Below, in pieces: positions 18,068-31,800 of a stretch of DNA of 64,000 nt (position 1 is its first letter; each line of letters starts with the position of its first letter). The notes below the pieces were generated by a model that saw only the letters and a list, made by a program, of their open reading frames with translations, searched no databases and was not told the origin of the DNA. The DNA is from Cupriavidus sp. P-10 (lineage in GTDB: Bacteria > Pseudomonadota > Gammaproteobacteria > Burkholderiales > Burkholderiaceae), in the NCBI RefSeq assembly GCF_003402535.2, contig NZ_AP025171.1, forward strand, positions 2,852,001-2,916,000, read 5' to 3'. Both the position numbers and the translations under genes were made by a program.

Positions 18068-19399
18068 ATGGCTACTATCATCGGCGCGATCGCCTCTTCG
18101 CATACGCCCACCATCGGCTTCGCGCTCGATGCCGGCAAGCAGCAGGACCCGGCCTGGGCTCCGATCTTCGCGGCCTACGCGCCCGTCAGCGAATGGCTGA
18201 AGGAAGCCAGACCCGATGTGCTGGTCATGGTCTACAACGACCACGTGACGTCGTTCTTCTTCGACCACTACTCGGCGTTCGCGCTGGGCATCGGCGAGTC
18301 GTACCACGCCGCCGATGAGGGCGGCGGCCCGCGCGCACTGCCGCCGATCAGCGGCCACGCTGGCCTGTCGCGGCATATCGGCGCATCGCTGATGGCCGAT
18401 GAATTCGACATGTCGTTCTTCCAGGACAAGGCGCTCGACCATGGCTGCTTCTCGCCGCTGTCGGTGCTGCTGCCGCATGACAGGAACGGTGGCAAGGACG
18501 CCTGGCCGGTCAGCATCGTGCCGCTGCAGGTGGGCGTGCTGCAGTTTCCGGCGCCGTCGGCGCGCCGCTGCTTCAAGCTGGGCCAGGCGCTGCGCCGCGC
18601 CATCGAAAGCTATCCGGAAGACCTGCGCGTGGCGATCGTCGCCACCGGCGGGCTGTCGCACCAGGTGCATGGCGAGCGGGCCGGCTTCAACAACACCGCG
18701 TGGGACCATCGCTTCCTGGACCTGTTCGAATCCGATCCCGAAGCGCTGCTGGAACTGACCCACGCCGACTACGCCCGGCTGGGCGGCTTTGAAAGCGCCG
18801 AGGTGGTGATGTGGATGGTGATGCGCGGCGCCATGTCCAGCGGCGTCCGTTGCGTGCATCGCGACTACTACCTGCCGTCGATGACCGGCATCGCGGTGGC
18901 GGTGTACGAGAACGCGGCCTGTACCGACCCCGAACGCCACGCCGCGCGCGCGGCACGCCAGCGCGAGCATATCGGCCACCAGTTGCGCGGCATCGAACAG
19001 CTCGAAGGGACTTACCCGTTCACGCTGGAGACCAGCGTGCGCGCGTACCGCATCAACCGCTACCTGCACCAGCTGGTGCGGCCCGAATTCCGCGAGCGCT
19101 TCCGCACCGACCCGCAGGCCACCTACGACGAAGCCGACCTCAGCGCCGAAGAGCGCGACCTGATCACGCGGCGCGACTGGCGCGGCATGATCCACTACGG
19201 CGTGATCTTCTTCCTGCTGGAAAAGCTGGGCGCGGTCACCGGCGTGTCGAACCTGCATATCTACGCAGCGATGCGCGGGCAATCGCTGGAGGACTTCCAG
19301 AAGACGCGCAACGCACCCGGCGCGCTGTATTCGGTGGCGGGCAGCGCCGGCAGCGGCACCGCATGGGCCGCGCCGGCCAGCGAGAGCAAGGCTGGCTGA
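18068..19399 (+). CDS. galA: Gallate dioxygenase (fused LigB-LigA type)
   Basis: A 443-residue extradiol dioxygenase. Residues about 1-280 form the LigB-like catalytic domain with the first metal His in IASSHTPTIGFALD, VMVYNDHVTSFF, and VAIVATGGLSHQVHGERAGF. Residues about 310-410 form a LigA-like domain (YPFTLETSVRAYRINRYLHQ, ERDLITRRDWRGMIHYGVIFF). The fusion into one chain is typical of gallate dioxygenases, which need Fe(II) and give 4-oxalomesaconate; protocatechuate 4,5-dioxygenases keep alpha and beta subunits separate. The start at 18068 lies 62 bp after the permease stop. Ser/Ala-rich residues end the protein. Confidence 0.93.
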   Translation: MATIIGAIASSHTPTIGFALDAGKQQDPAWAPIFAAYAPVSEWLKEARPDVLVMVYNDHVTSFFFDHYSAFALGIGESYHAADEGGGPRALPPISGHAGLSRHIGASLMADEFDMSFFQDKALDHGCFSPLSVLLPHDRNGGKDAWPVSIVPLQVGVLQFPAPSARRCFKLGQALRRAIESYPEDLRVAIVATGGLSHQVHGERAGFNNTAWDHRFLDLFESDPEALLELTHADYARLGGFESAEVVMWMVMRGAMSSGVRCVHRDYYLPSMTGIAVAVYENAACTDPERHAARAARQREHIGHQLRGIEQLEGTYPFTLETSVRAYRINRYLHQLVRPEFRERFRTDPQATYDEADLSAEERDLITRRDWRGMIHYGVIFFLLEKLGAVTGVSNLHIYAAMRGQSLEDFQKTRNAPGALYSVAGSAGSGTAWAAPASESKAG

Positions 19400-19418
19400 C
19401 CCGGGAACCTCGCTGCGT

Positions 19419-20072
19419 TCAGTCCCGGTCCGGCGCGCCCGGCGGGAAGAACGAGCGGTACGGCCGCGCCTCGTCGACGGCACGGGCAAAGGACGGGCGT
19501 GCCAGGAGCCGGGTGCGGTACCCGCGCACATGGGCGCACGACGCAGGAACGGGATGCACCCAGTCCGCATAAAACAGCGACGGTGCCGCCGCGCAATCGG
19601 CCAGCGTGAATGCACTGCCTGCCGCCCATTCACGGCCGGTGAGCCGGGCATCCAGCCAGGCGTAGGCGCTTTCCAGCAGCTTGCGCGCGTCGGCCACGCC
19701 ATAGGCATCGCGCTGGCCGGCGGGGCGGAGATGGTCGAGCACGATGCGCTGCATCGGCGTCATCACGTACTGGTCGAAGAAACGGTCCAGCAGGCGGACT
19801 TCGAGCGCATCATCGGGCGCTTCAGGCAGCCAGCGCACTGCGCCCCGGTGATGCTGGTCGAGGTATTCGATGATGATGCTGGACTCGAACACCGTGCGGG
19901 TGCCATCGACCAGCACCGGCATCCGCTGCAAGGGCCATAGCCGCGCATGTTCGGCCGCATGGTCGGGATGGTCGGGCGACAGCATGCGGAACTCGAACGG
20001 GATCGCGTTCTCGTACAGCGCGATCAGCGCCTTCTGGCAGTAGGAGGAAAACGGGTGGGCGTAAAGCTGCAT
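19419..20072 (-). CDS. Glutathione S-transferase family protein
   Basis: A 217-residue soluble GST. The thioredoxin-fold N-terminal domain has YAHPFSSYCQKALIALYENAIP (a Ser/Cys-containing active-site region), then RMPVLVDGTRTVFESSIIIEYLD with the cis-Pro and the glutathione-binding ES pair. The helical C-terminal domain includes AGSAFTLADCAAAPSLFYADW, the N-capping box of GSTs. Substrate unknown. It converges on galA and precedes the peptidase gene on the same strand, 25 bp downstream of it. Confidence 0.92.
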   Translation of the reverse strand: MQLYAHPFSSYCQKALIALYENAIPFEFRMLSPDHPDHAAEHARLWPLQRMPVLVDGTRTVFESSIIIEYLDQHHRGAVRWLPEAPDDALEVRLLDRFFDQYVMTPMQRIVLDHLRPAGQRDAYGVADARKLLESAYAWLDARLTGREWAAGSAFTLADCAAAPSLFYADWVHPVPASCAHVRGYRTRLLARPSFARAVDEARPYRSFFPPGAPDRD

Positions 20073-20097
20073 CGTGGTCTCCTGTTGGATCGGCTGG

Positions 20098-25053
<4,956 letters not shown>

Positions 25054-25076
25054 GCAAGCCACCAGCAAGGAACGAC

Positions 25077-25853
25077 ATGAGCGAAACCATCCAGGAACAG
25101 TACGCAGGCGTGGACATCGACGCGCGCGGCATTGCCACCGTCACCATCCGCGACGCAGGTTCCCTCAACATCCTCGGCACGCCGGTGATCGCCTCGGTCA
25201 CGCGCGCGATCGAAGCGCTGGCCGCCAACGACGCCGTGCGCGTGGTAGTGCTGCGCGGCACCGGCGACAAGGGCTTTATCGGCGGCGCCGACATCAAGGA
25301 AATGGCCGCGCTGGACCGCGCCAGCGCGCAGGCATTCATCAGCGGCCTGCGCCGCCTGTGCGACGCGGTGCGTCACTGCCCGGCGCCGGTGATCGCGCGC
25401 ATGCCGGGCTGGTGCCTGGGGGGCGGGTTGGAACTGGCCCTGGCGTGCGATATCCGCATCGCCGCCGACAATGCGCAGCTCGGCATGCCCGAAGTGAAGG
25501 TCGGGATCCCGTCGGTGATCCACGCCGCGCTGATGCCGCGCCTGATCGGCAATGCACGCGCGTCATGGCTGCTGCTGACGGGCGAGATCGCCAACGCCGA
25601 AGACGCGCTGCAGTGGGGCCTGGTCAGCCGCGTGGTGCCGCTGGACGCGCTGGACCAGGAGGTGGAGCGCGTGGCCGCTTTGCTGGCGGGCTTCGGTCCC
25701 GTTGCCGTGCGCCAGCAAAAGCGCTTGCTGCGCGAGTGGGAAGACGCGCCGGTCGATGTGTCGATCAACAACAGCGTGGCGGAATTCGGCAGCGCGTTCG
25801 ACACCGGCGAGCCGCAGCAGCATATGGCGACCTTCCTCAACCGCAAGCGCTGA
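25077..25853 (+). CDS. Enoyl-CoA hydratase/isomerase family protein
   Basis: A 258-residue crotonase-fold protein. The start at 25077 follows AAGGAACGA, 23 bp after the Bug gene. The CoA-binding and oxyanion segments are GFIGGADIKEMAALD and WCLGGGLELALACDIRIAAD; then LGMPEVKVGIPSVIHAALMPRLIG. The usual hydratase Glu pair is only partly kept: the position after GIPSV lacks the common GGT, so decarboxylase, hydrolase or isomerase chemistry is possible. It likely processes the acyl-CoA formed by the CoA-transferase. Confidence 0.9.
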   Translation: MSETIQEQYAGVDIDARGIATVTIRDAGSLNILGTPVIASVTRAIEALAANDAVRVVVLRGTGDKGFIGGADIKEMAALDRASAQAFISGLRRLCDAVRHCPAPVIARMPGWCLGGGLELALACDIRIAADNAQLGMPEVKVGIPSVIHAALMPRLIGNARASWLLLTGEIANAEDALQWGLVSRVVPLDALDQEVERVAALLAGFGPVAVRQQKRLLREWEDAPVDVSINNSVAEFGSAFDTGEPQQHMATFLNRKR

Positions 25854-25859
25854 TTTGCA

Positions 25860-26795
25860 CTATGGCGCCGTGCTGGCCACGGCGCCGCCCTCGCGCGTGG
25901 CCACCACGCGCGGATCGTTGAGCAGGAACTGCGCGAACGCCTCGGCAAATGCCGGCAGCTTGCCATCGGCGCGCACGATCAGGTTGAGTTCGCGCAGTGC
26001 CCAGGGCTCGGCCAGCCGCACGCCCACCACGCGCGCCTCGCGCAGCGCCAGCGCCGCCACGCTGCGCGGCACCAGCGCCACGCCCACCCCCGCCTCGGCC
26101 AGCGACAGCACCGCATCGAAGCTGTGCGCATGCAGCCGCACGTTTGGGCTCTTGCCCGCGCGCTGCGCCATCTCGCGCAGGAACAGGAAGTTGCTGCTGG
26201 TTCGGCTCATGCAGACAAAGTCAAAGGCCAATGCCGCACCGAAGCGGACCTCCGGCTCGCGCGCCAGCGGGTGCTCCGCCGCAACCGCCAGGATCAGCTC
26301 GTCGCGCGCATAGCGCACCGAGCGCACGCCGGTAGTCTCGAAATCGCCGGCAAGGATGCCGACATCGGCCTCGTGCGCCGCCACGGCCGTCAGGATCGAC
26401 TGGCTGGCGCGTTCTTCCAGGTCAATGTTCACGTCCGGGTTAGCCAGCAGGAAGCGGCTCACGCTCGGGATGATGAAGCCGTTGAGCGAGCTGCTGTTGG
26501 CCAGCAGCCGGATATTGCCCTTCAATCCCGCCGAGAAACGGCCCACTTCGCCGTGCATGCGCTCCACGCCGAGCAGCAGTTCGCGCACGTGCACCAGCAG
26601 CGTCTCCCCTGCCGGGGTCAGCTCCATGCCGCGCGCAGTGCGCACGAACAGCGGCGTGCCCATCGCGTGTTCCAGGTTCTTCAGCCGGTAGCTCGCCGCC
26701 GACGCGGTGATATGCGTGGCCGAAGCGCCGCCGGAGAGACTTTGTGCGTCGGCAATCGCCTGGAACAGGCGCAGGTCGGTCAGTTCGTAACGCAA
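25860..26795 (-). CDS. LysR-type transcriptional regulator (TTG start)
   Basis: A 311-residue regulator with an N-terminal HTH (DLRLFQAIADAQSLSGGASATHITASAASYRLKNLE, LFVRTARGMELTPAGE) and an effector domain (EADVGILAGDFETTGVRSV, LSLAEAGVGVALVPRSVA). TTG at 26795 is the only plausible start: a stop codon lies six codons upstream and the next Met is inside the HTH. It faces the CaiB-Bug-hydratase operon with its end 6 bp from the hydratase stop, and probably regulates it; a divergent partner is absent. The 26796-27079 gap holds no recognisable gene. Confidence 0.9.
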   Translation of the reverse strand: MRYELTDLRLFQAIADAQSLSGGASATHITASAASYRLKNLEHAMGTPLFVRTARGMELTPAGETLLVHVRELLLGVERMHGEVGRFSAGLKGNIRLLANSSSLNGFIIPSVSRFLLANPDVNIDLEERASQSILTAVAAHEADVGILAGDFETTGVRSVRYARDELILAVAAEHPLAREPEVRFGAALAFDFVCMSRTSSNFLFLREMAQRAGKSPNVRLHAHSFDAVLSLAEAGVGVALVPRSVAALALREARVVGVRLAEPWALRELNLIVRADGKLPAFAEAFAQFLLNDPRVVATREGGAVASTAP

Positions 26796-27079
26796 GGCAG
26801 CCCCAGGTGTCTAAAGTGGTCAGGCGCGAGCCGGATCGAGATGGTTCGCGGGCATTCTAGTGCAGCGCGGCACGCACGCCCCGCCCGCAACCTGGTCTCG
26901 CATTGATGTGGACACCGCCCACTTTGTTTGCTAAGGTATTGTGGACGACGTACACAAAAGCGTGCGCCCATTGCCGCGGTCCTCGCCGGCTCCCCGCCGG
27001 ATACCCGCGGCTACCGTCTGTCTGTACGGCTACGTTCCTCATGGCTGCCCGCCCGGGCGGCCCACTTACAGGAGTTGTC

Positions 27080-27505
27080 ATGCAAGTCCAGCCCTATCTC
27101 TTCCTTGAAGGTCGTTGCGATGAAGCTGTCGAGTTCTACAAGAAGACGCTTGGCGCCAAGGTCAACATGCGGATGACGTTCAAGGAGAACCCCGAGCCGG
27201 AAAAGGCCGATCCCGGCTGCCAGGCGCCGCCGGGAACGGAAGACAAGGTCATGCACATGGAATTCCAGATCGGCGACAGCGTGATCATGGCTTCGGACGG
27301 CCGCTGCTCGAACCAGCCCAAGTTCGAGGGCATCGGCCTGACGATCAGCTTTGCCGACAAGGCCGGGGTGGAAAAGGCCTTCAACGGCCTGAAGGAAGGC
27401 GGCCAGGTGGTGATGCCGCTGGACAAGACTTTCTTCGCCGAGCAGTTTGGCATGGTGACTGACCGCTTCGGCGTCATGTGGATGCTGATCACCGAGCAGA
27501 AGTAA
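27080..27505 (+). CDS. VOC-family (PhnB-like/glyoxalase-fold) protein
   Basis: A 141-residue protein preceded by CAGGAG. It has the PhnB-type vicinal-oxygen-chelate pattern: QVQPYLFLEGRCDEAVEFYKKTLGA, VMHMEFQIGDSVIMASDG, and C-terminal QFGMVTDRFGVMWML. PhnB-like proteins of this kind are widespread and mostly uncharacterised; some resemble 3-demethylubiquinone methyltransferase-like folds. No neighbouring gene suggests a substrate. Confidence 0.88.
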   Translation: MQVQPYLFLEGRCDEAVEFYKKTLGAKVNMRMTFKENPEPEKADPGCQAPPGTEDKVMHMEFQIGDSVIMASDGRCSNQPKFEGIGLTISFADKAGVEKAFNGLKEGGQVVMPLDKTFFAEQFGMVTDRFGVMWMLITEQK

Positions 27506-27602
27506 GCGCGGCGCGTGCGGTTTCGCCGGCGGCGGGGGCATACGGGATTACAATGCGCGCCGCCAGCCGGAGAAACCGGCGAACCCACGACAGCCACGCA
27601 CC

Positions 27603-27806
27603 ATGGACGAACGCATCACGGAACTCGAAATCAAGCTCGCCTTCCAGGAAGACCTGCTCGACACGCTCAACACCACCGTGGCGCGCCAGCAGCAGCAGAT
27701 CGACCTGCTGCAGGAGCAGTTCCGGGCGCTGTACCAGCAGTTGCGCAGCGCCACGTCCACGGCGGCCGAGTCCGATCCCCAGCAGGAAATCCCGCCGCAC
27801 TACTGA
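27603..27806 (+). CDS. slyX: SlyX family protein
   Basis: A 67-residue coiled-coil protein: ERITELEIKLAFQEDLLDTL, then VARQQQQIDLLQEQFRALYQQL with regular heptads, ending in the family-typical PPHY. SlyX is a small conserved cytoplasmic protein of unknown function. It follows the VOC gene by 97 bp. Confidence 0.92.
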   Translation: MDERITELEIKLAFQEDLLDTLNTTVARQQQQIDLLQEQFRALYQQLRSATSTAAESDPQQEIPPHY

Positions 27807-27882
27807 TGCCGCGCGCTTGCGCGCCTCTGCCATGTGACGGAACGCCATCCCGCCCGCGCGGTCTGACTGGCTGACTCCATTG

Positions 27883-28485
27883 ATGGCGCGCCGGCAGGCG
27901 CGCCCCATCCGCCACATGCGCCTGCGCCCGTCCCAGTTTCTTGCCGCCACGGCCGTCTTTGTGTCCGTTTCTACTGCCGCCACCCCCGCGCTGGCCGGCT
28001 ACAACGTCTGGACCGGCGAATACACGCTCACCCGCGAGGAACTGCAGGCCGCGCTGGAGCAGCGCTTTCCCGCCACGCTCCGCTATGCGGAAGTGGTGAC
28101 GGTACAGCTGAGCCACCCCCGGCTGGTGCTCGACGAGGCCAGCAACCGGGTCACCACCCATGTCGACGCACGCCTGACCAATGCACTGCTGCCCTCGCCG
28201 CCGGTAGACGGCAAGCTGGCGCTTAACAGCGGCGTGCGCTACGACCCCGGCAAGCGCGCCGTGCTGCTCGACAACCCCACGGTGCAACAGGTGGAAGTCG
28301 CCGGCATGGCCCAGTACCGCGAGCAGCTCAATGCCATCGGCGCGGTCGTTGCGCAGCAGCTGCTGAAGGACTATCCGGTCTATACCTTCAAGCCCGAGGA
28401 ACTGCGCTTCGGCGGCAAGGAGGTCGAGCCGGGGACGATCACGGTCGGCAAGGACGCAGTGCGGGTGGAAGTAAAGAACCGCTAG
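27883..28485 (+). CDS. DUF1439-like periplasmic protein
   Basis: About 200 residues with an N-terminal signal peptide (FLAATAVFVSVSTAATPALA, cleaved before GYNVW). The mature part, with LTREELQAALEQRFP, VQLSHPRLVLDEASNRVTTHVDARL and LNSGVRYDPGKRAVLLDNPTV, matches the YceB/DUF1439 pattern of bacterial lipid-binding-fold proteins, but there is no lipobox Cys. The start is uncertain: ATG 27883 gives a longer basic leader, while ATG 27916 gives a compact signal peptide; neither has a good ribosome-binding site. The 3' end overlaps the convergent exporter gene by 4 bp. Confidence 0.75.
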   Translation: MARRQARPIRHMRLRPSQFLAATAVFVSVSTAATPALAGYNVWTGEYTLTREELQAALEQRFPATLRYAEVVTVQLSHPRLVLDEASNRVTTHVDARLTNALLPSPPVDGKLALNSGVRYDPGKRAVLLDNPTVQQVEVAGMAQYREQLNAIGAVVAQQLLKDYPVYTFKPEELRFGGKEVEPGTITVGKDAVRVEVKNR

Positions 28486-29396
28486 CGCCGCGCCGGATCG
28501 CGCGCGCCGCGGAACACCAGCGCCAGCCCCGCCAGCACCGCCGCCATCCCGGCAACCGCCAGCGGCGCCATCCAGTTGCCCAGCAGCAGGTAGTCCAGCA
28601 CCGCGGTACCGGCCGGCACTAGGTAGAACAGGCTGGTCACATTCACCAGGTTGCCCGCGCGGATCAGACGGTAGAACAGCAGCGTGGCCCCGATCGAGAT
28701 GCCCAGCGTCAGCCACAGCAGTGGCAGCGCGAAGGCCAGCGAAAACTCGAACGCGAAAGGCTGGAACGGCAGGCATAGCAGGCATGCCGCAAGGCTGACA
28801 CCATACTGCAGCGGCAGCACCTGCGTGGGCTTGCGCGTGATGCGCTTCTGCAGGATGGCGCCGACCGTCATGCAAGCCAGCGATGCCAGCCCGCACGACA
28901 CGCCCGCCAGCGACAGCCGTGCCACCAGCAGGCTGTCCGCGACCACCAGCGCCAGCCCGGCGAGCGCGAGCGCCAGGCCCGCCATGCGGATGGCGCTGTA
29001 GCGGCGCTCGGTCAGCAACAGGGTCAGCATCGGTTGCGCGCCCAGCACGGTGGCCAGCACGCCGGGCGTCATGCCATGGTCGAGTGCAAGGAAATAGAAC
29101 ACGGCGTAGCCGCCGATCAGCAGCAGGCCGGTCAGCGCCACATGCAGCCGTTCGCCCCGCGGGGGCAGCGCATGGCCGCGCGCCAGGCCGATGGCGCCAA
29201 GCACGGCCAGCGTCAGGGCGAAGCGCAGCGTCAGCAAGGCAAAGGGCGTGGCATGGTCCAGCCCAAGGCGCGCCGCGATGGCGCCGCTGCTCCATAGCAG
29301 CACGAACAGCGGTGTGGCCCAGAACGCGGCGGATACCGCATGCCGGGCGTCGGCTGCGGCGCCCAATTGCGCCGCGCAGTCTTTTTCGGTGGTCAT
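28482..29396 (-). CDS. EamA/DMT-family exporter
   Basis: A 304-residue inner-membrane protein with ten predicted helices and two EamA repeats: FVLLWSSGAIAARLGLDHA with PFALLTLRFALTL in the first half, and GLASLACMTVGAILQKRITRK with SLFYLVPAGTAVLDYLLLG in the second. This family exports metabolites such as amino acids or nucleobases; the substrate is unknown. The 404-bp stretch after its start (29397-29800) is very GC-rich and contains only weak small frames, including a Pro-rich 69-codon one on the minus strand (29563-29772); I see no convincing gene there. Confidence 0.9.
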   Translation of the reverse strand: MTTEKDCAAQLGAAADARHAVSAAFWATPLFVLLWSSGAIAARLGLDHATPFALLTLRFALTLAVLGAIGLARGHALPPRGERLHVALTGLLLIGGYAVFYFLALDHGMTPGVLATVLGAQPMLTLLLTERRYSAIRMAGLALALAGLALVVADSLLVARLSLAGVSCGLASLACMTVGAILQKRITRKPTQVLPLQYGVSLAACLLCLPFQPFAFEFSLAFALPLLWLTLGISIGATLLFYRLIRAGNLVNVTSLFYLVPAGTAVLDYLLLGNWMAPLAVAGMAAVLAGLALVFRGARDPARR

Positions 29397-29800
29397 GGAA
29401 TGTCATCTGTCGAAGGCATGGCAGACCCCGGCACGCAGGTGTGCGCAACAACTGGCGGCGGCCGGCAGCGGCGCGCAGGCGCGCGGCTGCCGTGCCGTCA
29501 GGCACGCGCAGGCGTGAAAACCGGGGACGAGAGTGCTAGAGGCGGGCCGCGATGCGCGCCCGTCAGCCGCGTGGCGGCGGGGGCGGATGCGCGCCGCCGG
29601 AGAACGGCGGCGGCGGTGCGACAGAGACGAACGCAGGCTGGCGACGCACGCACGGCATCGCGTCGCACGGCGGCGCGGCGATGACGGGGCGTTGGCGGTC
29701 TGCGGTCATGGCGAAATCGGGAAATGGATCCGAAGGTCTGGCGATGCTATGCCTGTGCGGCGGCCGCGTCAACGGGCGGCGTGCATGACCCGGCCGCCGC

Positions 29801-30628
29801 TCAACATGCGGCGCCTGGATCGAGCTGCGCCACCAGCGCCTCCAGCGCGGGCGCGCAGCCGGCTTCGACCTTCAGCGCCAGCATGTCGTCCGCGCGCGTG
29901 GTGCCGAGGTTGAGCGCCGCCACCGGCTTGCCCATCTGCCCGGCCCAGACGCAGAAGCGGTAGCCCGAATAGACCATCAGCGACGAGCCCACCACCAGCA
30001 CCGCATCGGCGGCCTCGAGCGCCGCACGCGCGGCATCGACGCGCACGCGCGGGACCGACTCGCCGAAGAAAACCACGTCGGGCTTGAGGATGCCGCCACA
30101 GCGCCCGCACTCGGGCACGCGGAACTGCGCGAACAGCGGCGATTCGAAATGCACGTCGCCATCGGCGGCCGGCTCGGCAATCACATCGCGCAGCGCGGCG
30201 TTCTGTGCCAGCAGCCAGTCCTGCAGGCCGGCGCGGTCATGGCGCGCGCCGCAATCCAGGCAAATGGCGCTGGCCAGGCTGCCGTGCAGCTCGATCACGT
30301 CACGGCTGCCGGCGCGCTGGTGCAGGCCGTCGACATTCTGCGTGACCAGCGCGCTCAGGCGGCCCTGCTCGCCCAGCCGCGTCAGCGCATGGTGCGCGCC
30401 GTTGGGCCGCGCCTGCCATGCCACCGGCCAGCCCAGCATGCTGCGCGCCCAGTAGCGCTGGCGCCCGGCGTGGGAGCCGAGGAAGGCCTGCAGCGTGATC
30501 GGCTGCGAACGCTGCCACTGGCCGCGTGCGTCGCGATAGCCGGGGATGCCGGAATCGGTGCTGATGCCGGCGCCGGTCAGCACGAAGAGGCGCGGATGGC
30601 GCCGCACGAAGTCGAGCAGCGCGTTCAA
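29801..30628 (-). CDS. Sir2-family NAD-dependent protein deacylase (TTG start)
   Basis: A 275-residue sirtuin. It has the NAD-binding LTGAGISTDSGIPGYRD (residues 17-33), TQNVDGLHQRAG, the catalytic His115 in ELHGSLA, a zinc site from Cys123/126 and Cys174/177, and LKPDVVFFGE. Sirtuins remove acyl groups from lysines using NAD, often regulating acyl-CoA synthetases. TTG at 30628 is preferred because GGAGGAT lies 9-15 bases upstream and because TTGA overlaps the stop of the upstream Cys-rich gene, a translational coupling arrangement. The frame is open further upstream, but that region belongs to the other gene. Confidence 0.9.
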   Translation of the reverse strand: MNALLDFVRRHPRLFVLTGAGISTDSGIPGYRDARGQWQRSQPITLQAFLGSHAGRQRYWARSMLGWPVAWQARPNGAHHALTRLGEQGRLSALVTQNVDGLHQRAGSRDVIELHGSLASAICLDCGARHDRAGLQDWLLAQNAALRDVIAEPAADGDVHFESPLFAQFRVPECGRCGGILKPDVVFFGESVPRVRVDAARAALEAADAVLVVGSSLMVYSGYRFCVWAGQMGKPVAALNLGTTRADDMLALKVEAGCAPALEALVAQLDPGAAC

Positions 30629-30840
30629 CTGGCCGGATCCTCCGCGTGCCGCGCGGCCTGGCGCGCTTCCCACGCGCGCAGTGCCTCGCGGTAGCGGTCC
30701 AGTTCCTGGTAGTAGTAGTCGAAGATGCACGGATCGCAGCCGGAGCCGCAGCATTCGTTGTCGCCAGGCCGCTCTGGCGGTAGCGGGCGCGGGTCGTCCA
30801 CAGGGTTGGCGGCAGGGTTTGCGGGAGATGCTTGGGACAC
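30625..30840 (-). CDS. Small Cys-rich oxidoreductase-like domain protein
   Basis: A 71-residue protein beginning with GTG (30840; a second GTG at 30801 is also possible). The conserved core ECCGSGCDPCIFDYYYQELD with four cysteines matches the N-terminal 'oxidoreductase-like' domain found in small bacterial and mitochondrial proteins. The first 25 residues are Pro-rich and the C terminus is an Arg/Ala helix. It ends inside the sirtuin start (TTGA overlap), so the two are co-translated. The four Cys suggest metal or redox chemistry; function unknown. Confidence 0.8.
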   Translation of the reverse strand: MSQASPANPAANPVDDPRPLPPERPGDNECCGSGCDPCIFDYYYQELDRYREALRAWEARQAARHAEDPAS

Positions 30841-30963
30841 GGACTGCGCGCCGCAACGGGCGCCATTGGCGGATCAGCCGCCAGTATATGCCGCCGGCGC
30901 CAACCACGCCGCCGCCCCGCAACGCTGAGGCCGTGGCGCTCAGTAGCTCGCCCAGTGGCTCAA

Positions 30964-31290
30964 TCAGTGGGTCAGCAAGACACTGCCGACCGGGATCACC
31001 AGCGCCGTGCCGGACAGGCAGGCAATGTCATCGTCGGCAAGCCAGCGCGCCACCAGGTCGGCCAGCCGCGCGCCAATGCGGGCCAGCTCGGACGGGTCCG
31101 CCAGGTAGACGGCATCGATCACGTCCTGGTCGAACGCCAGCGACGCGCTGATGCGGCAACGGCCGGGCGAGCCGGGCGGCTCGGCCTGCCAGCTCACCTG
31201 CACCTCGCTGCCGCCGGCACGGTGGTATTCGGCCGACATCGGGAACAGCCGGCAGGTATGTTCGCGGGTCCACTCCACCAGTGCGGTCAT
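30964..31290 (-). CDS. Hypothetical protein, 108 residues
   Basis: The start at 31290 follows AGAGGGGGA. The protein contains VEWTREHTCRLFPMSAEYHR, an acidic central part (FDQDVIDAVYLADPSELARIG) and a hydrophobic C terminus (CLSGTALVIPVGSVLL). I do not recognise a domain. Codon use matches its neighbours. It lies 53 bp downstream of another unknown gene on the same strand, and the two may form a unit. Confidence 0.65.
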   Translation of the reverse strand: MTALVEWTREHTCRLFPMSAEYHRAGGSEVQVSWQAEPPGSPGRCRISASLAFDQDVIDAVYLADPSELARIGARLADLVARWLADDDIACLSGTALVIPVGSVLLTH

Positions 31291-31343
31291 GGCGATCCCC
31301 CTCTGTGCGATCCGTGCTGCTCGCCGGGTGCGCCGCCGGCTGG

Positions 31344-31580
31344 TCAGCGGCTCAGAACATGGTAGAGCCAGTCGTGCGCGCGCGGCGGCACGCCCAGCGC
31401 GCTGGCGTCGATGCGCCTGCCCCGCACGCAAATTGCGCCGTCGTACAGCGCATCCACCGCTGCCTGGGCATTCGGGTACCGCCCCATCACGCCATTGCCC
31501 AGCATCAGCATCCAGTCTTTGTCGCGGGGAATCAGCGTCAGTTGCCCCGCGGCAGTCTGGCAAAAGAAATAGCCGTACAT
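31344..31580 (-). CDS. Hypothetical protein, 78 residues
   Basis: A small protein starting MYGYFFCQTAAGQLTLIPRD and continuing with RYPNAQAAVDALYDGAICVRG and PPRAHDWLYHVLS. The pattern of aromatic residues and a short central helix suggests a small folded cytoplasmic domain, but no family is recognised. It is followed on the same strand by the 108-residue gene. The region to the next start (31581-31800) contains the divergent promoter area of the patatin gene. Confidence 0.6.
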   Translation of the reverse strand: MYGYFFCQTAAGQLTLIPRDKDWMLMLGNGVMGRYPNAQAAVDALYDGAICVRGRRIDASALGVPPRAHDWLYHVLSR

Positions 31581-31800
31581 GCAGCCCCCAACCCGCCTTG
31601 GCCTGTGTTCATCTTAGTCTCTGCACGCGGCCTGCGCAGTGCGCTTGCGGCTGGGAATGCCGATCTGCACGCTTCCGAGCGGCATGTTGAATTGTTTTTA
31701 CGGCACGCGCGCCAGGCGGCCCGTGCGCCGCGTTTTGCCCGAAGATAGGCCGACGCCCACCGGCGCCGCCTATGCGGCTGCCTGCTGAACGGACGACGAC

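Noticed and set aside
29563..29772. 69-codon Pro-rich minus-strand frame
   Set aside because: Low complexity, no ribosome-binding site and no coupling to neighbours; composition follows the local GC content.
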